DNA of 64,000 bases from Welwitschia mirabilis (lineage: Eukaryota > Gnetophyta > Gnetopsida > Welwitschiales). Positions 35,468 through 46,505 of this stretch are shown in pieces. A program made the position numbers and the translations under genes. The number at the start of each line of letters is the position of its first letter. The first letter of the stretch is position 1. The stretch is taken from positions 200,003,937 to 200,067,936 of the forward strand of contig JBOZIK010000001.1 in NCBI GenBank assembly GCA_051453625.1. Direction: 5' to 3'. Below the pieces are notes generated by a model. That model was not told the origin of the DNA. It saw nothing but the letters and a program-made list of their open reading frames with translations, and made no database searches.

Positions 35468-36459
35468 GTAAGTGCATTACTGAAGAAGTTTCAAGAAATT
35501 TTAGTAAAAAATCTTCCATATGGTTTACCATCATAAAGATACATTTCGCATGCTATCGATCTAATCCCAGAAGTAGAGCAACCTAATAAGGCAGGATATC
35601 ACATGAATCCACATCAACATGAAGAGCTAGCTAGACAAATTAATGAATTCTTGAATAAAGGATTGATCAGGGAAAGCATGAGTCCATATGCAGTTCTAGC
35701 TATTATTGCACCAAAGAAAGACTCATTATAATTGCATATGTACATTGATGTAAGGACAATCAATAAAATTACAACCAGGTATAGATTTTTAATACCTTGT
35801 ATGAATGATATCTTGGATTGTTTAGCAGGATCACAGTATTTCAGTAAGATTGATTTAAAAAGTGGATATTACCAAATTGTATAAGATAAGAAGATGAATG
35901 AAAGATAGCATTCAGAACTCCTGATGGATTATACNNNNNNNNNNNNNNNNNNNNNNNNNNNNNNNNNNNNNNNNNNNNNNNNNNNNNNNNNNNNNNNNNN
36001 NNNNNNNNNNNNNNNNNNNNNNNNNNNNNNNNNNNNNNNNNNNNNNNNNNNNNNNNNNNNNNNNNNNNNNNNNNNNNNNNNNNNNNNNNNNNNNNNNNNN
36101 NNNNNNNNNNNNNNNNNNNNNNNNNNNNNNNNNNNNNNNNNNNNNNNNNNNNNNNNNNNNNNNNNNNNNNNNNNNNNNNNNNNNNNNNNNNNNNNNNNNN
36201 NNNNNNNNNNNNNNTCTAGAGAAGGAACGAAGCATTATGGAATGGCCAAGATCAAATAATGCTACAAAGATATGCTCATTTTATAAATTAGCAAGTTTCT
36301 ATCGAAAATTTATTAGAAATTTTAGTGGTGTAGTTGTAGACATGCTAGAAACAATTAAAGAAAAAGAGAAACCATTTATTTGGATAATAGCAGTAGAGAA
36401 GAGCTTCCAAGAGTTAAAGAAATGCTTAAGTACTGCACTAGTCTTATCCTTACCATATT
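35468..36459 (+). pseudogene. G reverse transcriptase remnant
   Basis: An RT-upstream linker reads LLKKFQEILVKNLPYGLPS and HAIDLIPE. Fingers follow: [52 protein letters not shown], then [20 protein letters not shown]. Near 35895 DE-stop-KIAFRTPDG stands for DEWKTAFKTxDG. A 280-N gap (35935-36214) removes the YxDD palm. After the gap, MEWPRSNNATKICSFYKLAS and FYRKFIRNFSGVVVDMLETI cover the thumb. FQELKKCLSTALVLSLPY leads toward RNase H, which falls in the next gap. Confidence 0.85.
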
Positions 36460-37454
36460 NNNNNNNNNNNNNNNNNNNNNNNNNNNNNNNNNNNNNNNNN
36501 NNNNNNNNNNNNNNNNNNNNNNNNNNNNNNNNNNNNNNNNNNNNNNNNNNNNNNNNNNNNNNNNNNNNNNNNNNNNNNNNNNNNNNNNNNNNNNNNNNNN
36601 NNNNNNNNNNNNNNNNNNNNNNNNNNNNNNNNNNNNNNNNNNNNNNNNNNNNNNNNNNNNNNNNNNNNNNNNNNNNNNNNNNNNNNNNNNNNNNNNNNNN
36701 NNNNNNNNNNNNNNNNNNNNNNNNNNNNNNNNNNNNNNNNNNNNNNNNNNNNNNNNNNNNNNNNNNNNNNNNNNNNNNNNNNNNNNNNNNNNNNNNNNNN
36801 NNNNNNNNNNNNNNNNNNNNNNNNNNNNNNNNNNNNNNNNNNNNNNNNNNNNNNNNNNNNNNNNNNNNNNNNNNNNNNNNNNNNNNNNNNNNNNNNNNNN
36901 NNNNNNNNNNNNNNNNNNNNNNNNNNNNNNNNNNNNNNNNNNNNNNNNNNNNNNNNNNNNNNNNNNNNNNNNNNNNNNNNNNNNNNNNNNNNNNNNNNNN
37001 NNNNNNNNNNNNNNNNNNNNNNNNNNNNNNNNNNNNNNNNNNNNNNNNNNNNNNNNNNNNNNNNNNNNNNNNNNNNNNNNNNNNNNNNNNNNNNNNNNNN
37101 NNNNNNNNNNNNNNNNNNNNNNNNNNNNNNNNNNNNNNNNNNNNNNNNNNNNNNNNNNNNNNNNNNNNNNNNNNNNNNNNNNNNNNNNNNNNNNNNNNNN
37201 NNNNNNNNNNNNNNNNNNNNNNNNNNNNNNNNNNNNNNNNNNNNNNNNNNNNNNNNNNNNNNNNNNNNNNNNNNNNNNNNNNNNNNNNNNNNNNNNNNNN
37301 NNNNNNNNNNNNNNNNNNNNNNNNNNNNNNNNNNNNNNNNNNNNNNNNNNNNNNNNNNNNNNNNNNNNNNNNNNNNNNNNNNNNNNNNNNNNNNNNNNNN
37401 NNNNNNNNNNNNNNNNNNNNNNNNNNNNNNNNNNNNNNNNNNNNNNNNNNNNNN
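36460..37454. other. 995-N assembly gap in element G
   Basis: It covers where RNase H and the beginning of integrase of G should be. The length suits the missing domains. Confidence 0.95.
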
Positions 37455-38590
37455 AAAGATATATAAGAATCAACAATTATGTATTCCTAAGGAAAATATT
37501 TACCTTAAGCTAATCAAAAAAGGACATAGTGGAGGATTAGCAGGATATGTAGGTCATAAAAAAATAATTGAAAGAATCCATAGATACCTCTATTAGCCTG
37601 GAATGAAAAGAGAAATACAAAAGTTTGTAGAAGATTATCATATTTGTTAGCATGCTAAGGGAACATGTACAAATGCAAGATTATACCAACCATTACTAGT
37701 ACCAATAAAGCCATGGGAATATGTTAGCATGGACTTTGTTAGTTGCATTTCAAGATCAAGTAAAGGAAATGATTATATTCTTGTAGTTATAGATATATTT
37801 TCAAAGATGATACATTTCATACCATGTAAGAAGAAGCATGATTATGTAAAGGTAGCTAAGTTATTTTTTCAAAATATTATAAAGTTACATGGAATTCCTA
37901 AGAATATTGTTAGTGATCGAGATTTAAAGTTTGTTAACACATTATAGAAGGATTTACGGAGACAACTAAATTACAAGCTAAATTTTAGTTCTACATATCA
38001 CCCATAAATAGATGGATAAATAGAAGTAGTAAATCATAGTTTAGGAAATCTTTTAAGATGTCTATGCAGAGAAGAACCTAGCATGTGGGAAGATAGATTA
38101 ACTCAAGTAAAGTTCTGTAAACTGCAGTACAAGAGAAACATCATTTCGCATAGTGTATGGGAGTCACCCAGAAGTTTCAGAGGCCTTGAGAAGTAATTTT
38201 AATGATTTTGTAAAGGACTTAATCACATTTCAAGAGAAAGTACGTCAAAGGATCATAGACTCCAATGCAGATTACAAGGTAAGAACAGATGCTAAAAGGA
38301 AGAAAAAGTCATTCCAAGAAGGAGAACAAGTCCTACTGCTACTACATAGGGATCAACAACATCAAAGATTTACTAAAATGCAACCTCAAAGGATTGGACC
38401 ATTTATCATCAAGAAGAAGATTTTAGATAATGCATATGAATTGATATTACTAGAAGGTATGAGAATATCATCTATATTTAATAGTACTAATCTATACAAA
38501 TGGAGGTCAACATCAAAAAGAATTGAAGAACAGTGGCTAGAATTCCAGAAGGCATCATTCAATACTATCAAAGACAAAGAATACATATAA
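37455..38590 (+). pseudogene. G integrase remnant with DDE residues kept
   Basis: After the 995-N gap come an HHCC-type zinc region (KKGHSGGLAGYVGHKKIIER, then YHIC-stop-HAKG) and the catalytic core. First Asp is in SMDFVSC (37729), second in NIVSDRDLKF (about 37914), and Glu in IEVVNHSLGN (38023). FSKMIHFIPCKKKHDYVKVA and KLHGIPKNIVSDRD are near consensus. HPQTDGQTE appears with both Gln as TAA stops. After a frameshift near 38130, an open stretch 38153-38590 holds the C-terminal domain with RIGPFIIKKKILDNAYELIL and FNSTNLYKW. No chromodomain follows. It would have inserted cDNA into the host genome. Confidence 0.88.
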
Positions 38591-38694
38591 GCATCTGCTA
38601 TTACCTTATGAAGGAATGTCAAGATACCAAAGCTAAATGTTCATCTAAAAGACTTCAACTTGAGGGCAAGTTGAATATGATAAGGAATGTCTAA

Positions 38695-38964
38695 TGTGGA
38701 CATCTAAATTAAAAAAAAAAGTCCATCATTCACACTTTAAATTCAAGTTTTCAATGAAACCATCTGCAACTTCCTGCCATTGTTAAACTTGCACCTACAA
38801 ATCGAAGCTTCTATTCACCTGCTAACCTCCAATCACCTCTTGATCCATGAAAATATCATGATATTTTTGAACCAAATAACCCTATAAATTTGAGGGTAAA
38901 GCTGCAATGAATGCATGGTACAGAAGAAATATTAAGAAGAAATTTAGAAATTTGTTTTCTCTGG
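38695..38964 (+). repeat. 3' LTR of G, truncated at its end
   Basis: It starts TGTGGACATCTAAATTAAAA after a degraded polypurine region. It matches the 5' LTR as far as TTTTCTCTGG (38964), then passes straight into M LTR sequence. About 40 bp that end the 5' LTR are missing, together with a few bases of target. Confidence 0.83.
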
Positions 38965-40410
38965 GCTTGAGGCACAGAATGTAGACTTATGTCATTGTTA
39001 CTATAACCAATGTGCTACCTCTCAATTTCAATAATTCTAAGAGTTCTAAACTAATCATGTTCAAAATATAGAGCTTAAGCTACAAAATCCATGCTTACAT
39101 GGTCAAGCTTATTAAGCAAGTAGAGAGATATGAAGGTATTTTTTGTGTTTTCATCTTAGATTAAAGATTTGAATCTGGTCTTTAAGTCCTGTAATCTCAT
39201 GTGTGCTAATGTCTATAATAGAACCAGATATGTTTCTTAATATCTTTTACTTTTAGACATTAAACACTAGAATGTTTATTAGTGTGTCCCAATAAATGTT
39301 TGAAAATCTAATGAATTCTATTGATTTTTTTAATGTCATATGGAAGTAATAGAATATGGAATAGAAATATCATTTTCTTGACAATGCTTCTATTATAGGC
39401 TTCATGTTAGCTCTTGAAATGGTCAAGTTAGATTAAATTGTTTTGAATCTCTTCACTATAATCTACTACATTATCTTTAGTTATTATGATATTGAGATTT
39501 TTTAATTTACTTATTGTATTGGGGATAGTTACATATTGTTCTTTTCTTATGTATTTTTTCCAAGTGTAAAGGTAATTTACAAAGAATACATATTATAATA
39601 TTATAGTATAGTAATCCAATGTAATTGCTTCAATAACGTATGTTTTAAGAGTATATGTGCTAACAGAGACATGGTAATATCATTTAATAAGCAAATGTAT
39701 GAGTGCGATGGTATTTTATTTCTAGTAATGACTATTTAACTTTCACCTTTAGGGGTTTTTTTTTTTTTTTTTAAGGAATTATAATTGGACTTAGTTCCAA
39801 CATCCATTGAATTTTCATTTTGTAAAAAATTTGCATGTTCTTGTCGTTTCTTATTTCATTATTTTACCTTCTAATTTTCTTATTCTTTGTTTTCCTTTTG
39901 TTTTCATGTTACAAAATTTATGTTGGTGTTAAACTTTATTTGTCTTCTGTTTCCATTATAAAACCATGATGTACTTCTTTGACATCCCTAAAAACTGTTT
40001 CCATGTCAACTTTACCATCCAAATACTATTGTAAATTCCAATATTAGAGTATCAATTCTAAAACTAGCATATAATTTTATATACGTTAATAGATCTATTT
40101 TAACATCACTTTATGAAATTTAACAGTTTTGAAAATTATCACATGGGATTTTGTAAACTACTTTTAAACATAAAATATGTTTTAATTTAATAAAAATGTT
40201 TTATAGGATGTTAGTTTCTAGTGCTACCCTTCCTCATAGTATTTATTTAATTATTTATTTTTAAATGAGCTTATAGGAATAAAAAAGGATAGGCATGGAA
40301 TCATAAGTATAATTAAATAATTTTAAAATAAAGATTAGAAAAATACATTAATAGATAGGTATGATATAGTATAATAGGATATAATAATAATGGTAATAAT
40401 GAAACAGACA

Positions 40411-40951
40411 TATTATATTATATTATATTATATTATATTATATTATATTATATTATATTATATTATATTATATTATATTATATGTTNNNNNNNNNNNNNN
40501 NNNNNNNNNNNNNNNNNNNNNNNNNNNNNNNNNNNNNNNNNNNNNNNNNNNNNNNNNNNNNNNNNNNNNNNNNNNNNNNNNNNNNNNNNNNNNNNNNNNN
40601 NNNNNNNNNNNNNNNNNNNNNNNNNNNNNNNNNNNNNNNNNNNNNNNNNNNNNNNNNNNNNNNNNNNNNNNNNNNNNNNNNNNNNNNNNNNNNNNNNNNN
40701 NNNNNNNNNNNNNNNNNNNNNNNNNNNNNNNNNNNNNNNNNNNNNNNNNNNNNNNNNNNNNNNNNNNNNNNNNNNNNNNNNNNNNNNNNNNNNNNNNNNN
40801 NNNNNNNNNNNNNNNNNNNNNNNNNNNNNNNNNNNNNNNNNNNNNNNNNNNNNNNNNNNNNNNNNNNNNNNNNNNNGTTATGTTATGTTATGTTATGTTA
40901 TGTTATGTTATGTTATGTTATGTTATGTTATGTTATGTTATGTTATGTTAT
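40411..40951. repeat. Pentanucleotide microsatellite: TTATA array, gap, TTATG array
   Basis: About 15 units of TTATA (40411-40484) run into a 390-N gap, and about 15 units of TTATG (40877-40951) follow. The corresponding site in the right LTR (about 45478-45520) has about six TTATA units and one TTATG variant. The array therefore expanded after M inserted, with a variant unit spreading on the right side. Confidence 0.9.
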
Positions 40952-41877
40952 ATAATAATATACTATATGGCATGTATATTATATTATAATGTACATGTAT
41001 TATATTATACTTTATATTATGATATATTACATATATGTTATATTATATGATATTATATTAGATTATATCATTGTATGTTGTATTTATGTATAATATTTTA
41101 TTCTATTTAATTAGTTCATCTCATGTGTATAGTATTACATATCTTTTATAAAGGGTAAACATGTGTAGTTATTATCTTAAAACATATTGGAGGGCTAGAG
41201 ATATTTCAAAATCAACATTCTAATATTTTTAATTTGCCTTAAATCACAACTATCATGACCTCCTAAATGAAGGAAGAGTAATCACTGCTTAGATTACTAC
41301 AATGTTCATATTTTCAGGCTTAAGTATCCTTTATTTAAGAGTTAAATATATGATATTATCTACAAATTAGATTGTGTATGACATTTTTATGGTTTCATAT
41401 AATTATGTATGTATTGTATAGTATACAATAATGCATGTTTGATACGTTTCTCAATTGCTTCTAGTATACCTTAACACTTTCCAAGTCTATATCCTTAAAT
41501 ATAATTTCTTACATGTTCATGCATACAAGTTAAATTTTTCAAGTAGTTAATTGTTATCTTATATATAAAATAATATAATAATAGTGGTTATTCTCTAATT
41601 CTCATTAAAATAACTTGGCATTCAATTAATTGTCTTATCTTTAATTTCCTATAGTATAAAGTCTATCAAGTCTAGTGACTTAATCAGTGATATATGAACT
41701 GCTCTTTTTTGCATTTTACACATTTTGTATTTATATAATAGTAGATTCAATATGCTATGTTATAAAAAGAGTAGCTATGAGGTACCTTACCGAAATGATG
41801 TGTGTGTGTATGTATAAATGTGTCTATGTTTATCATATTTTTGCATGAGTTTACTATTAAGATGTTCTATTATGATA

Positions 41878-42880
41878 TATTCCCTTCCATTAGCTTCCAC
41901 CAAAATGTTCTAGTAAGATATGAGAGGGTTCTTATGCTTAATGATAAAGGATTAGTAATGGATATATTGGTAAGTGACTAGGGGATTCACTATATATACA
42001 TGTGTTTTGTTATCATTCATGCATTAGACTTCCTTAATAGGATTGGATGTTGTAACCTTGAGAGTTCTTGACTGGCTACCTCCTGTACTTTTACATATAG
42101 CTAATATGCATATTTATATATATATATAATCATGTATGACATCTATGATTATTGATTTGAATATTGAGTTATTTCATTATTCCTTTCANNNNNNNNNNNN
42201 NNNNNNNNNNNNNNNNNNNNNNNNNNNNNNNNNNNNNNNNNNNNNNNNNNNNNNNNNNNNNNNNNNNNNNNNNNNNNNNNNNNNNNNNTCTCTCTCTATT
42301 TATTTTATTACCTTGCTTGTGGAGCTTGAAGCTTGGAAGCTTGAAGCTAAGGAACTCTTGATCTTGGATCTTCATCATCTTTAAGTGTCATGGTCTTATT
42401 AATCTTTTCAAGTAAGCTTCTTACTCTTATTGTCCATATGATCTCCATTTTCTATTAGAATGATGTGATATTTCATTATAAAAATATTTATGAATTTTAT
42501 GCAATTTTATTATAAAATAGTATCCTCTTCTATTGACACCCACCAAGACATTATAGTGGCATATAAGGGGGTCTTTTATGCTTGGTGATGGTGGATTCCT
42601 AATGGATGATTATAGGCAAGTGACCAGGGGATTCATCATATTTATACACTTGGGCATTCATATATTTGATTTATGTTAATATACATGTGTATTCTTGTCA
42701 CTCATGCATTAGAATTTCTTCATAGGATTTGATGTTGTAACTGTAAGAGTTTTTGACTTGCTGCCTCCTATACTTTTACATATAGCTATTATGCATATGT
42801 ACATATATTTATGTATAATATTTGTAAACGTTGGTTTGAATATTAAGTTTGTGCATTATTCTTTGCATTCTTTTATTCCT
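41878..42880. repeat. Duplicated LTR segment within the left LTR of M
   Basis: Two similar units occur about 643-680 bp apart: one from CCACCAAAATGTTC (41897) to TTTCATTATTCCTTT (42168), the other from CCACCAAGACATT (42540) to TGCATTATTCTTTG (42850). Both contain TTTTACATATAGCTA followed by ATGCATAT. The right LTR has one such unit (46659-46920). A 100-N gap and an R-like segment shared with element T lie between the units. Confidence 0.7.
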
Positions 42881-43303
42881 AGTATTGCCACATGCCACTG
42901 ATATGATCACGTTGATCTATCTTACACTCATATGTATTAGTGGAAATTGAAATGAGGTCCAAGCTAGAACTACCTATGGGCTAAAATCCTCTAGATGAGG
43001 ATTATGTAGGCATGATTGCTTAGCTATTGATGCAACTAATCACTCGACTACAACCTACATACTTCTTTTATGTGATCCTAATTGAGATTTCTAGTTAACC
43101 TTAAGATTGGTTATGATTTTAGTCAGATTAGCTATCATCATATAGTTCTCTTGACATGTAACCTATGGGTAACTGAGAGGTTAGTCTCTTAGTCATAATC
43201 TAAATTATTTTACTATAATGTTTAATCAATGTAATATAATTTAGTTTCATGAAAAAAAAAATTGTCCTTTTAGATCCAATCCAAAAACTGGGTCATGACA
43301 TTT

Positions 43304-43316
43304 TAGTATTAGAGCC
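43304..43316 (+). promoter_or_regulatory. Primer-binding site of M (iMet type)
   Basis: TAGTATTAGAGCC against TGGTATCAGAGCC: the two differences are G-to-A and C-to-T. It starts three bases after the left LTR. Confidence 0.75.
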
Positions 43317-43402
43317 AGGTTAAGACCCATTACTTAATTAATTTATTAATGGTTATTACTAGAGTAAATGGGTTAAGTAGTTTCTGGGGATGGAAAATTC
43401 TT

Positions 43403-43415
43403 AATGGGGAGAGTA
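43403..43415 (+). promoter_or_regulatory. Polypurine tract of M
   Basis: AATGGGGAGAGTA immediately precedes TGTGATAC, the start of the right LTR. Chromoviral elements typically have GGGGGAGAA-like tracts here. Confidence 0.7.
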
Positions 43416-46400
43416 TGTGATACTCCACCACTTTGAAGTATGTGCCATACATTAGGATTTATGTCATACTTTCATTAAAGAGTAATAGAAGCATATCTAT
43501 GTTTTTTATTCTTCAATAAGACCAATTCTATTGAAGATCATTGTGCTTTATGTGAATCATTTTCTCCATCTGCTAAAGGAGCATAATAGATAATATGAGT
43601 TATAGAATACCTCAGAGATCTAATAATAAAATAAGAAGAGTTTTAATTGAGCTAAGATTTTTCATGAAGAACTCTGATTTTTACAAAGATAATACTAAAT
43701 CCAAGCATTTCAACTATCCTACACAAATCTAAAATAAAGGAAAAGGAATCGATGATGATTTCTATAGGGGATGGCTAAGTGTCATGTCAAAGCCAAAGCC
43801 AGATAAAAATGTATGAAAGACACATGAAGAAAGGAAAGAAACTCATTAATAGACCAACAAGTTTCCCTACCCTACATCCAAATTCTTATTGTGTAATTAC
43901 CAAATGATAAAAGGTTATTGGAAAAAGTTTTTTGATGAAGAGGGAACATAGGCTATAAAAATTAACGCCGTCAAAATTGGCTGAGACCTTACTAGAGGCA
44001 CAACTATATATTTGAAGGTGAAACTAGTCTGATGTCATGGTAACAGTAGCACTATCTCTATCCTTACTCTAGTAGGACTTACTAAAGCAGTTATTAGTAT
44101 GAGGATCTATTAAGATCTCACTCTACTTCATGCAGCTAAGATATTTTTTATAATTTGGACATTTTTATCAGAAAATTAGTGGGATTGAGGCACAAAATAT
44201 AGACTTATGTCATTATTATTGTAGCCAATGCACTACTTCTTAATTTTAAAAACTCTAAGCTCAAGCTACCAAAATCATGCTTACATGACTGAGCTTGCTA
44301 AGTGAGCAGAGAGATACAAATGTATTTTCTATGTTTTTACCTTAGATAAATGATTTTAATCTAACCTTTGAATCCTTGAATCTCACATGTGCTAATGTCT
44401 ATAATAGATCTAGGTATGTTCTTTAATCTCTTTCACTTTTAGACAATAAACACTACACTATTTATTAGTATGTCCTAATAAATGTTTAAAAATCTAATAG
44501 AGTCCATTAATTTCTCTAATTGCATAAGTAATTAATAAAATAAGTAATAGAAATATCATTTGCTTAACAATACTTCTATTATGTACTTCATGTTAACTGG
44601 GGATAGTTCCATGTCATTCCTTTTTTATGTATATTTTTCAAGTGTAAAGGTTATTTTATATAGAATATGTATTACAATATTATAGTACAGTAATTCATTC
44701 TAATTACTCCAATAGCCTATCTTTAGAGTATATGTGCTAATAGAGACCAAGTAATATCATTCAATAAGAAAATGTACAAGTGTGATAGTATTTTGTTTTT
44801 GTTAATAACTATTTAACTTCCTCCTTTAAGGGTTTTTTTTTTCTTTTTCTTTTTTTTAAAGGACTTGTAGTTGGAATTACTTCCAACATTTGTTGAATTT
44901 TCATGTTGTAATAGATATGCATGTGCTTGCCATTTCTTATTTCATTGTTTTACCTTATGATTTCTTAGTTCTTCATTTTTCTTTAGTTTTCATATTAGAA
45001 AATATATGTTGATGTTAAACTTTATTTTTCCTCTATTTCCATTCTAGAGTTATGATGTACTTCTTTAACATTTTAAAACATATTTCCATGTCAATTGTAC
45101 TATCCAAATTCTATTGTAAATTACAATACTATAGTATCAATTCTAAAACTAGTATATAATCTTATATATGTTAATAGATATATTTTAATATCACTTTATA
45201 AAATTTAACAGTTTTTAAAAATTATAACGTGAAATTTTGTAAACTACTTTTAAACATAAAATATGTTCAAATTCAATAAAAATATTCTATAGGATGTTAG
45301 TTTCTAGCGCTACCTTCATCATGGTATTTACTTATTTAGTTATTTTAAAATAATATTATAGGAACGATAAAGGATAGGCATGGAATTATAGATATAATTA
45401 AATAATTTCAAACTAAAAGGTGGACAAATAAATTAATAGAGCGGTATTATATATTAGTGATAACTATGAAACATACGTATTATATTATATTATATTATAT
45501 TACATGTTATGTTATATTATATATTAAATTATATAATATTATCATGTATTATATAATAATATACTATATGGCATGTGTATTATATTATAATGCATATATA
45601 TTATATTATACTTTATATTATAATATATTGCATATATGTTACATTATATGATATTATATTAGATTATATCATTATATATTATATTTATGCATAATATTAT
45701 ATTATATTTAATTATGTCATCTCATGTGCATAGTATTACGTACGTATTATAAAGGGTAGACATGTGTAGTTATTATTTTAAAATATATTAGAGGGTCAGA
45801 GATATTTTAAACTTAACATTCTAATATTCGTACCTTTACCTTAAATCACAACTATCATGACCTCCTAAATGAAGGAAGAGTAGTCACTAGTTATACTACC
45901 ACAATGTTCACATTTTAGGCTTAAATGTCCTTTATTTAAGAGTTAAATATATGATATATTCTATAAATTAGATTGTATATTATATGTCTATAATTTCATG
46001 TAATTATGTATGTATTGTATAGTATACAATGATGCAGGTTTAGTACTTTCTCAATGATTGTGGTTGCTTCTAGTATATCTTAACACTTTTCAAGTGTTTA
46101 TCCTTAATTATAATTTCTTATATGTTTATGCATATGAGTTAAATGTTTCAAGTAGTTAATTATTATCTTATGCATAAAATGATATAGTAATAATGCATGT
46201 TCTCTAATGCTCATTGAAATAGCTTGGCATTCAATTAATTGTCTTATCTTTAAATTTCTATAGTACAAAGTCTATTGAGTCTAGTGACTTAATAAGTGGC
46301 ATACATACTATTCCTTTTAGCATTTTATACATTTTATATTTATATATTAGAAGATTCAATATGTTATGTTACAAGTGAAGCAGTTATAAGGTACCTTGTT

Positions 46401-46435
46401 AGAATGATATGTGTGTTTCTGTTTTTTTTTTTTTT

Positions 46436-46505
<70 letters not shown>

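Larger units (their letters stand above)
32356..38964 (+). mobile_element. G: CRM/Galadriel-like Ty3/gypsy retrotransposon, nested in M
   Basis: Short LTRs (32356-32660 and 38695-38964) flank an iMet PBS, a leader, and gag, protease, RT and integrase remnants in Ty3/gypsy order. RT ([30 protein letters not shown]) and protease (HPNPCKVGRL, VPMHACHFIL) read like chromoviruses of the CRM/Galadriel type. No chromodomain is seen after integrase. Gaps of 280 and 995 N remove the RT palm, RNase H and the start of integrase. It lies in the left giant LTR of M, so it is younger than M, and it is the best-preserved polyprotein here. Confidence 0.85.
31574..43300 (+). repeat. 5' giant LTR of M (split by element G)
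   Basis: Parts 31574-32355 and 38965-43300 together make about 5.1 kb. They align in order with 43416-47441. The first part matches 43416-44170 (AGAAGCATATCTATG, GGCATAGTAGATAATATGAG and others). The second part starts GCTTGAGGCACAGAATGTAG against GATTGAGGCACAAAATATAG at 44185. Extra length against the right LTR comes from an expanded TTATA array with a 390-N gap and an additional unit of about 650 bp near 42189-42840. The part near 42289-42700 is homologous to the T LTRs. Confidence 0.8.
43301..43415 (+). other. Minimal interior of M: PBS plus polypurine tract
   Basis: 115 bp separate the two LTRs. It begins TTTTAGTATTAGAGCCAGGT, a decayed iMet primer site (TTGGTATCAGAGCCAGG), with PBS core 43304-43316. 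It ends with the purine-rich AATGGGGAGAGTA (43403-43415) just before the right LTR. No open frame of note lies between. Confidence 0.75.

Noticed and set aside
40390-40989. Long open frames of repeated Tyr-Ile-Ile-Leu-Tyr or Tyr-Val-Met-Leu-Cys
   Set aside because: They are translations of the TTATA and TTATG microsatellites and of N bases, not genes.
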